Of a stretch of DNA of 64,000 nucleotides, positions 22,467-33,838 are shown in pieces (the stretch's first letter is position 1; each line of letters starts with the position of its first letter). A model generated the notes under the pieces. That model saw only the letters and a list, made by a program, of their open reading frames with translations, was not told the origin of the DNA and ran no database searches. The translations under genes were made by a program, and so were the position numbers. The stretch lies in NCBI RefSeq assembly GCF_019059575.1, contig NW_024881505.1, positions 1,073,501-1,137,500 on the forward strand. The letters run 5' to 3'. The stretch comes from Amphibalanus amphitrite (taxonomy: Eukaryota; Arthropoda; Thecostraca; Balanomorpha; Balanidae).

Positions 22467-25365
22467 GTGTTGTCCCAGTAAACATGCCGACGTCGGCGAC
22501 TGGGGGGCTCGAATCCCGCCGCCGGTTGATATTTTTGGCGCGTTGTCCCAATAAACATGCCGACGTCGGCCCCGTCGGTCCAACGACAAACGATCTCGTC
22601 AACCTCGGCAAACGATCTCGGCCCGACGTCGGCTCGACGTCGGCTGGACTTCGGCTGGACGTCGGAACATGCGGGCATATCCGACGTCCAGCCGATGTCG
22701 GGCCGAGGTTGAACCGACGTTGGGCCGACGTCGGGCCGAGCCTCGGCCCGACGTCGGGCCGACGTCGTCATGTTTACTGGGCTACGGCAGCCATTCTATA
22801 ACTCAGGAACTACTGGGCCGATCGCGACGGAAACACCACCAGTCGAATCAGCGTATGTGATTTCATCAGCCGTTTCGAATATGGTGACCTCAGGTGACCT
22901 CGGTGACCTCAAAAGGTCAACTTAACGTTTTCGCCTATTGCAGCCATTCTATAACTCAGGAACTACTGGGCCGATCGTGACGAAAACACCACCAGTTGAT
23001 TCAGCGTATGCGATTTCATCAGCCGTTTTGAATATGGTGACCTCAGGTGACCTCGGTGACCTTGGGAGGTCACATGACCAATGTGGCCTATAGCAGCCAT
23101 TCTATAACTCAGGAACTACTGGGCCGATCGCGACGAAAACACCACCAGTCGATTCAGCGTATGCGATTTCATCAGCCGTTTCGAATATGGTGACCTCAGG
23201 TGACCTCAGTGACCTTGGGAGGTCACATGACCGTTGTGGCCTATGGCAGCCATTCTATAACTCAGGAACTACTGGGCCGATCGCGACGAAAACACCACCA
23301 GTCACATACGCTGATTCGACTGGTGGTGTTTTCGTAGCGATCGGCCCAGTAGTTCCTGAGTTATAGAATGGCTGCAATAGGCGAAAACGTTAAGTTGACC
23401 TTTTGAGGTCACCGAGGTCACCTGAGGTCACCATATTCGAAACGGCTGATGAAATCACATACGCTGATTCGACTGGTGGTGTTTCCGTCGCGATCGGCCC
23501 AGTAGTTCCTGAGTTATAGAATGGCTGCCATAGGCGAAAACGTTAAGTTGACCTTTTGAGGTCACCGAGGTCACCTGAGGTCACCATATTCGAAACGGCT
23601 GATGAAATCGCATACGCTGAATCGACTGGTGGTGTTTTCGTCACGATCGGCCCAGTAGTTCCTGAGTTATAGAATGGCTGCAATAGGCGAAAACGTAAAG
23701 TGACCTTTTGAGGTCACCGAGGTCACCTGAGGTCACCATATTCGAAACGGCTGATGAAATCACATACGCTGATTCGACTGGTGGTGTTTTCGTCGCGATC
23801 AGCCCAGTAGTTCCTGAGTTATAGAATGGCTGCCATAGGCCACAACGGTCATGTGACCTCCCAAGGTCACTGAGGTCACCTGAGGTCACCATATTCGAAA
23901 CGGCTGATGAAATCGCATACGCTGAATCGACTGGTGGTGTTTTCGTCGCGATCGGCCCAGTAGTTCCTGAGTTATAGAATGGCTGCTATAGGCCACATTG
24001 GTCATGTGACCTCCCAAGGTCACCGAGGTCACCTGAGGTCACCATATTCGAAACGGCTGATGAAATCGCATACGCTTAATCGACTGATCGTGTTTTCGTC
24101 GCGATCGGCCCAGTAGTTCCTGAGTTATAGAATGGCTGCAATAGGCGAAAACGTTAAGTTGACCTTTTGAGGTCACCGAGGTCACCTGAGGTCACCTTAT
24201 TCGAAACGGCTGATGAAATCACATACGCGGATTCGACTGGTGGTGTTTCCGTCGCGATCGGCCTAGTAGTTCCTGAGTTATAGAATGGCTGCCATAGGCC
24301 ACAACGGTCATGTGACCTCCCAAGGTCACCGAGGTCACCTGAGGTCACCATATTCGAAACGGCTGATGAAATCGCATACGCTTAATCGACTGGTGGTGTT
24401 TTCGTCGCGATCGGCCCAGTAGTTCCTGAGTTATAGAATGGCTGCAATAGGCAAAAACGTTAAGTTGACCTTTTGAGGTCACCGAGGTCACCTGAGGTCA
24501 CCATATTCGGAACGGCTGATGAAATCGCATACGCTGAATCGACTGGTGGTGTTTTCGTCACGATCGGCCCAGTAGTTCCTGAGTTATAGAATGGCTGCAA
24601 TAGGCGAAAACGTAAAGTGACCTTTTGAGGTCACCGAGGTCACCTGAGGTCACCATATTCGAAACGGCTGATGAAATCACATACGCTGATTCGACTGGTG
24701 GTGTTTTCGTCGCGATCAGCCCAGTAGTTCCTGAGTTATAGAATGGCTGCAATAGGCGTCAATGCCGAGTTGACCTCTTGAGGTCACCGAGGTCACCTGG
24801 GGTCACGAGCTTCGAAACGGCTGATAAAATCGTACCCCCTGATTCGAATGGTGTTTCGTTCGTTCCGATCGGTCCAGTAGCTCCTGAGTTATAGAATGGC
24901 TGCAAGGGTGGCGGTCGAATAGTGTTGTCCTTTCAGAGGAGCCACGGGAACATTTTCGCGAGGAAATCAGCTGTTTGCGGGCTGTAACGGTCGGCGATTT
25001 ATGGCGCGCAAACATAAATCAAGAGATAATAATCGCTTTCTAATAAAATAACCTAAGATTAATATCAAACATTACCAATTAAAGATATCCAATCGTCATC
25101 AATCACTAAAATCATTTCCACTTCCCTCACATCTCATTTATAAACAATTCACATTTGTATTTCGTGCGCCAAATATGTCTACGCAAGAGCCTCCTCCAAA
25201 AAACCAACTTTCGGTTGGGATGAGGGAGGAGGCAAATAGTGGTGGTGAGATGTGAAATCAAGATGAGCTTGGAGGAGCTTGGAGGAGCGACGGGAACGAT
25301 TTTTTGAAACGAGAGGAGGTTAGAGGAGCTTGGAGGAGGTTAGAGGAGCGACGGGAACAAACCCA

Positions 25366-26128
25366 ATACTTGTATTCTCTTGGTTGTATTATACACAGGG
25401 CCTTGTTATACACTGTGGTATTGTTAACTATAAGTTTTTGTCTGACCAAGTGCGTTTTTGCTGTTAATTACATTGAATTGGTGGAGTTTTCAAGGTAAGT
25501 GGAAGTATTTTTATTTACCGTTTTGTAGAAAAAGAACGGAAAAAGTGCAGTTTCATGTCAATTGCCAACCCAAAGTCAAGTGTTTGGGTTATTCATGGAT
25601 TCAACATTGACATGAGCAACCTCGCTTCCTGTCTCCTTGTCATTTTTCTATGATGCCATTTATCTACTTGTCATTTGTCTTTTATTTTATCTGCTCGTTG
25701 GCTGTCGGATGTTGAAATAATGCAATAATGGTACCATCAATTTTAAGAATCAGAATACTTAACTCACCTGTTAAACTCACCTGCTAGGTTTCCACATAAA
25801 TCCACAACCTTGGCTCTGGGCTCGTAAAGGAAGGAGTGGAAACCTATTGCCTTCAGACTTCAGAGATCTGCGAATTCCTTGGGTGGGCAGATTGCGGGAC
25901 CTCAGGCAAGGAATTGGAATGGTGTGTCTGCATTTGGTAAAACACTGAAAAAATTTGTGCGTGTTTTAAGTGCCAGAATCCTAGACAAGATGTCCAAGAT
26001 GATCAGCTATGTAAATGAGAAAAAGAGGGTACCGTAAAACGGGGTTTCAGTTTTGAGGTGTTTTATTATATAACTCAAGAAGGGTTAGGGATAGAAGCAT
26101 CAACTTGTCAGCATTTTATGTGGAATTT
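25366..26128. other. Intergenic sequence
   Basis: No gene is seen. The segment 26041-26128 (CAGTTTTGAGGTGTTTT...ATGTGGAATTT) is a diverged copy of 27537-27625. Together they provide an uninterrupted reference for the element inserted at 26129. Confidence 0.5.
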
Positions 26129-27072
26129 CAGTTGGGCAAACTAGACTTTTGGAATCAAAATATGGAGGCATCAATAATTTGATTCTGGTGGGAGGAGCCA
26201 TGACCAAATATGGGCATGGAATCAATTTTTTGATTCATTTGGGTACACTTTTGACTTCAAATGTATCGTTACGGTTGAAAAAAGGCCCATGACGGTGAGA
26301 TTTTTCTTTAAAAAGGTAGAAAAATGTGGTAGGTTTGCAAAAAGTGTTACCTCAAAACTAACAAATTGTCCCTTTGGCCTTGTGAATGGGAAAAAGATAG
26401 AGGCACTGTCCATCACCTAAAAGCTGTTTTGAGGAAATCACACTGTTTGTTATTTTTGTATCATGAATTGCATACTAAACAATCAGTATTTGTGTAAAAT
26501 GGCAAAATGAAATTTTCAAACCCCTAATTATCACTGTTGTAGTGCTTTTATATTTATTATATGGCTTTTACCTGTTGCTTCAGTTTTTGTATTCTTGACA
26601 TTTAAAAATTGTGAATTGTTATCAAATGTTGTGAAGGTTATGTACAACAATGCTAAAGGTATCTGTTGTGGTGCTGAGGATCACACTTAATGAGAATAAT
26701 AGCAAGATAAATGCTGTATTCTTGCAAGTCATTGTTACCTATCTCTTAACATTACCTGTGAATCAAAATAATGATTAGCCAGCTGATGGGGAATCAATAT
26801 TATGATTATCTGTTTAAAGTGAATCAATTCCTTGATTGCCTTTCACTACCTATAGAATTCAAATTGCTATGATAGGAGCAATATTATTTTGCTTAGGAGA
26901 TACTTTCAGCATTTCTGTTCAAGATCAGGCATGCTCCTTCTGGAAACACTCTCTTATTTTTATGTGTTTGGTAAGTTAGAAATGGTCTGCATTTATGCCC
27001 AAATATGGTCAAAAGGAATCAATCTTTTGATGCCTCCATATTTTGATTCCAAAGGTCTAGTTTGCCCAACTG
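26129..27072. mobile_element. Non-autonomous DNA element with 4-bp TSD, copy 2 (944 bp)
   Basis: It has the same inverted ends (CAGTTGGGCAAAC) as 12753-13718, flanked by ATTT on both sides (26125-26128 and 27073-27076). A related empty site at 27616-27630 reads TGTGGAATTTGGTG with a single ATTT. Confidence 0.92.
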
Positions 27073-28019
27073 ATTTGGTGCTTTACATGCCTGCTACATA
27101 AAAGTTTTAAAAGTATATACATGAATATTATTTTTTAATATTTTTCATCACTGTCCCTCAGCACCACAATGTGGGGTGTTAAGGGACACCTATATTATTC
27201 CAAGAAATGGTCATCAAATGCCCATAATTGGGGTGTGAAAGGGCACACAATTTATTTATTGAAATGTTTTGCATATTCTGTCACAAAACAAGTCAGGTTC
27301 ATTCACCACTAATGGCCTTTTTAGCCAATTACATGTAATGCAGTTTATGCTTCTGGAAAATGTGCTAATCATAGGGTAAACAGAACCAAAAAGTACCCTT
27401 CTGTCATCAACAAAAACCCATTTTGAAGCTAGTCACTCATTATGTCATTATGTTGCCCTCTTTGTTTTGGCCTTTTTATGATGACATCACATTTGCCTAC
27501 ATCAGTCTTCATTGACCCATCATTGAAAAAGAGAGTGTTATGGGAGTTTTGAGATGTTTTGTTATATACCTTGAGATGTGTTAGAGATGAAATCATGAAC
27601 TTGCCAGCATTTATGTGGAATTTGGTGTTTTCCATGCCTACTGAAAGAAAACTTTATGAAATTATATTGTCTGGTTGATATAGCCTTGATCAGTAGACGT
27701 GCACATGTGCTTTATATGAAAAGGGCTTAATTTTTGCACAAATAGGCACCTAATTTTTGGCGCGAATAAGGCGGAAATTTTGGCGCAAAATCGCTTACAT
27801 CGAATTTCGGCGCAAGAGGGTCTCACGGGCGTCCGGCGTAGTGTATGGATGTTTTCCAATCTGGTTTGAGGGCAGATATTGAAGCACTGTTGAATTAGAT
27901 GACATATTTGGATTATGAAAAGTTTTCGGCTGAAGACGTGGTTTGGTGTGCTTCAGCTTTAGACATCCTCCGGTACCGATGGATTGTCGACTTGGAGACT
28001 GGATGACTGTTGACAACCA
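27073..28019. other. Intergenic sequence with a repeat fragment
   Basis: No gene is seen. 27537-27640 is the uninterrupted paralogue of the insertion site described for 26129-27072. Confidence 0.45.
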
Positions 28020-28340
28020 GCCTCCTTGCCACTTTCCTTGTGGATAAGCCCGTCGTTAGCTCCGCACTTCGCGATGACGATCTGCGCTACCCGGCTGGCG
28101 GAAGTCTTCCTGCCGCGACCTATCTTGTTCCCAGGCGTCTATCCGCTTCTGTCGCGTGATAGCCTGGACCAAATCGTGCGGCAACTCATGCCCAGTGCCT
28201 CGGTGACCTGGCCGTGGGTCATGCCGCCGGCAGCCATGCCGACTGCCCCGCTGCGGAACGATTTGCTCTGCAGTTTTGCCATCCTAGACACCTGGTCCGC
28301 GCGCGCCGGGTACTGCCCCGGAAATGACCTCCGCATACCC
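28020..28340 (-). pseudogene. Tc1-like transposase N-terminal fragment
   Basis: The - strand reads MAKLQSKSFRSGAVGMAAGG and then a helix-turn-helix with MTHGQVTEALGMSCRTIWSR. After one stop codon comes GRGRKTSASRVAQ, the GRPR-type linker of Tc1 transposases. The catalytic half is missing. A terminus-like GACATTAATTTTGGGACACC lies at about 28474-28493, on the side expected for the 5' end. Confidence 0.65.
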
Positions 28341-28610
28341 CTTGACCGGTCAGCGTCACAAAAATTCGAAGGTCACGTGACTAGAATGTAGCCAATATGG
28401 TCTGGGAGCCGGTACCAGCGAAATTATATTGATATTGCGCCGTAGAGGCAAAGTAAAGGTTGTGGGAGGGTGTGACATTAATTTTGGGACACCATGTATG
28501 TTCGTAGGTAAAAGGATGTACGCGATGCCAATGATTGGTGCAATCTCATTGTTACACTTAATATGTGTCATGTCACAATATCCTGTTACAGGGTCTTCTA
28601 TGTGTTCCCT

Positions 28611-31600
28611 ATGTCTTTGGTAGAAGTCGCCAGGGAGGCTGATTCAGATTGTCAGGACAAGGCAGAACAGGTTTATGGTAAGTTGCTGTGAATTATTTGA
28701 ATTCATTGGATTCATGAGTGGCATTTTATTGGTATAATACAATGAAAGCTAGGGAGGGGTCTTATCCGCCCCTCTTTACCGTGTTCGCAAACACCTCATG
28801 AACGCTCGCGAACTGTTCACTGTATGTGGCCGATGACGTCATTTGTTCTCGAACGTACTTGTCCGTGAACAGTTTGTTTATTTTAGTTAATTTCAAAGAT
28901 TAAACAGCAAACCCTGCTTCTTACCAATAATAGCTTAGTTAAAGTATTTCGTGCACTATTTGGACCACTTTTTGATTATTTAAGGGCTGCATCTGTGTGC
29001 AACTTAACCCTATTCCTGGCGGGGGGGGGGGGGGGCCTCAGGAGCCCCCCCCCCCTGAGGTTTTTTTTGTTATTTCTCCCAAACGCGTTGAGCTAGGAAG
29101 CTCAAATTTTCTGACTTTTCCTAAAAGGCTTCTACGCAACATGTCTGAAAATTTTGAGCTGATCTGACCTCAGGTCAGGTCACCAGAGGCGGTTTGGTGA
29201 CCCTACCTCAGAAAAGTTTGCAATCACGCCAGAGCTAGAGTTTTTGACCGATCAATTTCTTCTCTTCAGGCTTTAGTTAGGGTACCAGTATGTGCAATTT
29301 GTATATCTCGGAATTTTGATATCGGTGACCTAAGGTCAGGTCAGTTTCGCGACCTCCCCATTATAAGTCAATGGGGGAAAAATCAACTCCCTTTTTTACC
29401 ACTAAAACGGGTCGGGATGGCCCCATATACCATACATGACTTCATATACGATCAACCTTCACTACCTTGAGGTCTGTTTTGCTGTGGGCAGCTGTGAGGT
29501 CATGTGACGTCATCAAAGGTCACCAAAGGTTTTTGGCCAATAACTCCGTACAGGAACAAGATACAGACGCGTGGATGGTCTCATTGTGTTCAGCTCGTCA
29601 AGACGCATCGAATGATATACATGATGACCTCGAGGTCACGTGACCTGAGGTCAACCTTTGACCTTGACCTTGCGAGGTCAACATATATATCATTCGATGC
29701 GGACTGACGAGAGGATCACGATGATGCCCTTAGTTTGTTCCTATCTTGACTAATTCGAAAGTTATTCGAGAAAAACTCTCCATATCTAGCGCCGCCATTT
29801 TGACTTTTTCGACCCCTGTGACGTCATCTTTGACCTGACCTGAAAATGACCTTAGTAAAAATTGTAGATCTTGACCGTGCGTATCCGATGCCGTTTACCG
29901 TTTGTCGCTATCTTGCTTCGTTCTCGAGATCTCAGGGGGGGCCGAATCGGCCCCCCCCCCCCGCCAGTTTCTTGTCCCGGCGGAGCCCGCCAGGAATAGG
30001 GTTAAAATGTAATGCTATTAGTTTGTTTTTGAATCGCCTATGGCATCATTTTTGTAAAGCATTTTTAGCGTTTTACATATCTAACGCGATCAACTTTCCA
30101 TTATAATTTAACTGCAGTAAAAATATTGCGACTATAAGTGATCATTATTTATCCATCTTTGTACTTTCGTCAAACACCTCCATGATACATCACCGTATGT
30201 GTGTGTCAGACCTGATCCGGTGCATTGAGGACCCCGAGAAGGCGTCCAGTCTGGAGGACCTGGGGGTGGTCAGCGAGGAGGACGTGTCGGTCAGCCGCTT
30301 CCCGGGCGTGGACGGCGCATACTACGTGCGCGTGCAGCTGACTCCGACCGTGCCCCAGTGCAGTCTGGCCACGTTGATCGGCCTCTGCGTCAGGGTCAGG
30401 CTGCAGGAGAACCTCGACTTCGAGCACAAGCTCGACATTGTTCTGAAGGAGGGAAGTCACCACACCAGTGACGAAGGTAAGTGGCGAGCCCGCGGGCCGC
30501 CGCCATCGCCTGCCGCCTGCTCCCGATGCTGGTTTCGTTTGTTGCTATGTAAATGCATGGGCGATTAATTGCACTATGGGGGTACCCCTTGGGTTTGGTC
30601 CTACGCTTACACACTCACCTGTTACCAGTGTTCTTTTATCTTGCGGCTTACATAAGTACCATTATTTGATTTATTGATTTAAGTTAATCTTTGGTAGAAT
30701 ATTTATTGGGGTATTGTTGCAAGAAAATATCGCGATCCTACAGCATTTCGCACGGTCTAGTTTTTGTTATGGTTTGAAGTTTGTTTTTCATTAACTTTTA
30801 TTAAATTACACAGCAGTGCCGTTTTCCGTTTTCTACCACAATTTCTACTACACCAGCTCGATTTTTCTCATTAACAATTAAACGTTGCCTTTCATCATAC
30901 CATCAGCACTACCAGCATGGATAAAGGCTGGGCTTTTGTGTGCGAGCCTCCTCCATGTACACTAGCCTCCTGTTCGACTGCCACTTCGTGCGGCTGTGGA
31001 GTGTGGGTGTCGCATGTTGGCTTTTCTCTGGCTGGTGCCTGACCACCAGTTGGGACGTGGTTTCTCTGGTAATGGACGTGGTGGCGTGCCATTTTTCCTT
31101 TATGAATGCTCGTATTGGCTGGCACCTTGTGGTGTTGTCGAGGTAGGGGCTGTTGGTACGGCTATCGGATGTCAGTTGCTTTAGGGACGCGGCGTTTACA
31201 AGAGTATGGCTGTGATTACACCTTACTGGCGATTTTGGAATAAACCTTATGATTTGAGCTTATTTTAATGCTTACATAATTCGGACATGATAGAAATTGT
31301 GATGAAACAAAATGATTTATGATAAAACAATTAACCTACGGTGTAAACGTTTATAAAACAAGCGTGAACATTTCGTGTTTCTATTAACCATGTCCATATC
31401 CCACGTTTCTGAGTTCATACCAAATAACTACGTTAAAAATCAAGTCCCGCTGACCGCTAGTCAGCGGAATCATCGGCCCATGAACTCAGGAACAGTCGAT
31501 CGGGTCTGGTGAACTATTTAACCGTGAAATTCTAATAAATGCATGATAATTGATAGTATAGTTCAAGAATATAGTATTGCTTTCCTTCAAAGGTCAATGT

Positions 31601-32115
31601 CACAGTGGTACTCAGGAGGATGTAGCAGCTAAACAATCATACACTTCAACATTTATTATGTGATACCTAAGGCTAACCTCCGCCACTCTAACCATGCTAA
31701 CCATTTACTATGCCGGCTTTGGGTGATGGACGTTAATTGGAGGGAGAGATGTTACAATATGTTCATTTGAGTTTTTCAGTCTTCTTGAATTATTATATCG
31801 TTCATTCAAGTTTTGAATTATTAATACCATAGGTTGAAAGTTGTTGATCCGCATAATAAATATTCGTGCGCTACAGAAGCTTTATTTGAGATATCTCACC
31901 CTTTACTCGTGCCAGCGGATATTTCACAGTGAGCTTTGAATACGCTCTCAAACTTGGGAATGCGGTATTATCCTGATTCTCAGCATTGCTAGTACCATCA
32001 TTGTGTTACTTCCACAGTCAGCAAGCAGATAAATGACAAGGAGCGCGTCGCTGCGGCCATGGAGAACCCGAACCTGCTGAGCACCGTGCGCCGCTGTATC
32101 CGTGACCCTGAGTGA
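28611..32115 (+). CDS. CIAO2A: Cytosolic iron-sulfur assembly component 2A (three exons)
   Basis: CIAO2A (FAM96A) is a MIP18-family factor that, with CIAO1, hands iron-sulfur clusters to cytosolic target proteins. Coding exons are 28611-28677, 30210-30476 and 32018-32115. Junctions are GT-AG and in phase, giving 143 aa (human about 160). The split codon between exons 1 and 2 completes VYDLIR, followed by DPEK, the LTPTVPQCSLATLIGLC core, HKLDIVLKEGSHH, and the C-terminal KQINDKERVAAAMENPNL. VYDLIR, DPEK and AAAMENPNL are closer to CIAO2A than to CIAO2B. The first intron contains a TTAA-flanked element. The stop codon is 21 bp before the PLD6 start. Confidence 0.94.
29008..30001. mobile_element. 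TTAA-flanked element with G/C-hairpin ends (complete, 994 bp)
   Basis: Perfect 16-bp inverted ends CCCTATTCCTGGCGGG are flanked by TTAA (29004-29007 and 30002-30005). A G-run/C-run hairpin with CTCAGG lies inside each end. The body has AGGTCA/TGACCT clusters (about 29160-29345 and 29495-29670) and no ORF. It lies in the first CIAO2A intron. Confidence 0.9.
30477..32017 (+). other. Second CIAO2A intron
   Basis: A 1.5-kb intron with no recognised gene or repeat. It runs from the donor GTAAGT at 30477 to the acceptor CACAG at 32017. Confidence 0.8.
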
Positions 32116-32136
32116 CTCGCTCCAGCCTCCGGCGAA

Positions 32137-32757
32137 ATGGCGCAGTCCTCCGCGCCCGACCCCGGCTTCCGCGGCTTCGTGGCCTGCGCGTGCACGGCGC
32201 TGGCGGCGGCGGCGCTGGTCTACCACGCCACGCGCCGGCTGCTGCGCCGCTCGGACGACACCGCGCACTTCCACGAGGTCGTGTTCTTCCCGGAGCTGCC
32301 GGTGCCGGCGGCGGCGTCGGGCTGCGAGCGGGACGCGCCGCCGCCGTCGGACGGCCGCCGGCTCGAGTGTGTGCTCCGCCGGCTGGCCGCCGCGCGCCGC
32401 TCCATCGACGTGTGCGTGTTCGTGCTGACCTGCCCGGACCTGGGCGGCGCGCTGCTGGCGGCCAGCCGGCGCGGTGTGCGCGTGCGCGTGGTGCTGGACC
32501 AGGAGATGTCGGCCTGCACGGGCAGCCAGCTGTCGGCGCTGCGGCGCTGCGGGGTGCCCGTGTTCGTCAAGCCGCCGCCGTTCCTCATGCACCACAAGTT
32601 CGCTGTGGTCGACGGCGAGGTCCTCATCTGCGGCTCCTTCAACTGGACCCGCCAGGCGGCTCTGGGCAACAACGAGGACGTCATCATTACCAACAACCCG
32701 GCGTTGGTGCGGCCCTACGTTGGCGAATTTAAGAAGTTGTGGGGGATGCGGCACTGA
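32137..32757 (+). CDS. PLD6: Mitochondrial cardiolipin hydrolase / piRNA endonuclease Zucchini-like
   Basis: PLD6/Zucchini is a single-HKD phospholipase D-family enzyme on the mitochondrial outer membrane; homologues cut piRNA precursors and can hydrolyse cardiolipin. The 206-aa ORF is uninterrupted. Residues about 13-33 form a hydrophobic anchor. The catalytic motif spans His152, Lys154 and Asp159, then Gly166-Ser167 and Asn169 (HxKx4Dx6GSxN). One HKD motif means the enzyme must dimerise, as is known for the family. The ATG has G at -3 and +4. A pyrimidine-AG acceptor-like CTCGCTCCAG ends at 32125, just after the CIAO2A stop, and could start a separate PLD6 exon. Confidence 0.92.
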   Translation: MAQSSAPDPGFRGFVACACTALAAAALVYHATRRLLRRSDDTAHFHEVVFFPELPVPAAASGCERDAPPPSDGRRLECVLRRLAAARRSIDVCVFVLTCPDLGGALLAASRRGVRVRVVLDQEMSACTGSQLSALRRCGVPVFVKPPPFLMHHKFAVVDGEVLICGSFNWTRQAALGNNEDVIITNNPALVRPYVGEFKKLWGMRH

Positions 32758-33836
32758 CATTGACTGACAGCGGCCATCGTGGCTTGTCAGGCGAATTGGT
32801 GATACCTTGTGATTGTGAATTGCGCTAGACCTGTATGGACCTGTGGACCTGCAGGTAGCCCAGCTCACACCGCTCATTTAGCTGAGCACTAGAATCACGG
32901 AGCTGGCTGACGGTGCGGAAGTGTAGGAGTGTTTCTCACTTATGTCCAGACAGGCTCACTAGCAGTGAAGGCTCACGGTGTGAAAGGCGGAAACACTCGA
33001 GCAGCTGTATTTGTAATAGTATTTTAAGCAAACATACGCGGGTCAATAGCTTTTGTATCTTTCTTGTTTCCAATCGGACATCTTATAGTATATGTCATCA
33101 ACAGTCACATTCATGATATCCTGAAATATTTCAATCGTCGTTTATTGGTCTTATTTATCTAGCATTATTCCAAAAGTAATGATTCTTCGATGACCATGCA
33201 GTGTTTGCCCAGTCACACACCATCTTGGGTCGTCTGTTTATTGACATGGGCATAATTGGGAGATGGTAGGCTGTGAACGTCTCCTTAGTTTGCTTGTTTT
33301 CGCCCCACCGTTCGTTAACTCCGCTAGTGGCACTTGAATGATGTCATGAATGATACCAGTTCTGTCCCGAAATCAAGTTGTCCATGATACCAAATGGACT
33401 TGAGCTGGTGGACTTGCCTGCGCCGGGTTTTGTTTACGAACATTAGCATTTGATTCGTGTAGGAGCTGTTTGTTGGTGTCTGTAACTGCTTCCACTTTGT
33501 GTGAAGATGTTCGCTCCATTGGGCTATTTTCGTGATGTGCCAATGATCTTTGGCCAAAGTTACCGATGTTTTAGTGCAGTTCAGTGAATGGCTTGAGCAA
33601 AATAAATGTACTCTTGTTCCATAATGCGGACTCTCATCTTTCACTTAAGCTCTGCCGTGACATTTTTTTATTATATGATACGACTTATGTGATTCAAGAT
33701 TAAGGATGGAAAGTCAACTAAGTGCCCGATATTGAAGCAGATGTCTTCAACACTACTATACGCTCTATGACGCCTGGCTTTGAATGCACGACGCTTTTCA
33801 GAAACCATAGCCGGAAGAAATTCACACTAGATGAAC
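32758..33836 (+). other. PLD6 3' flank
   Basis: AT-rich sequence after the PLD6 stop with no recognised gene. Short ORFs are without motifs. Confidence 0.5.
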
Positions 33837-33838
33837 TA

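Larger units (their letters stand above)
21571..22781. mobile_element. CCCAGTAAAC element, copy 2, inserted in the foldback array
   Basis: It has the same structure as 19491-20693 and is very similar in sequence. It interrupts a monomer of the surrounding array. The left flank is GTTGTGGCCT and the right flank CTACGGCAGCC. Uninterrupted monomers read GTGGCCTAYGGCAGCC, which shows directly that CT was duplicated at insertion. Confidence 0.9.
21011..25365. mobile_element. Large foldback element: inverted arrays of about 152-bp monomers (4.4 kb)
   Basis: The outer ends are inverted: TGGGTCTGTTCCCGTCGCTC at 21011, and its near complement at 25346-25365. Inside, about seven direct monomers (starting near 21117, 21270, 21423, 22785, 22943, 23094, 23246) run to a centre at about 23313. 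About ten monomers then run in the opposite orientation to about 24905. The outermost monomer of each arm shares the same variant (ACCATTCGAATCAGGGGG), so the arms are true mirror images. A CCCAGTAAAC element (21571-22781) is inserted in the left arm. The repeated ORFs are translations of the monomer. Confidence 0.85.

Noticed and set aside
19373-22801. Arg/Ser/Pro-rich ORFs such as MPTSARRR repeats
   Set aside because: They translate the GACGTCGG arrays in both orientations; no protein family is recognisable.
21267-24752. Repeated ORF MQPFYNSGTTGPIATKTPP in many copies
   Set aside because: It follows the 152-bp monomer. Stops end each copy, and the same repeat is non-coding in the opposite frame; no sign of selection.
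21109-24905. Regularly spaced direct repeats considered as a CRISPR array
   Set aside because: The repeats are about 152 bp with no unique spacers, occur in inverted halves, and the DNA is clearly eukaryotic.
32112-32732. Overlapping 206-aa ORF in another frame and a 309-aa ORF opposite PLD6
   Set aside because: They are shadows of the GC-rich PLD6 coding sequence; only the 32137 frame has the HKD catalytic motif.
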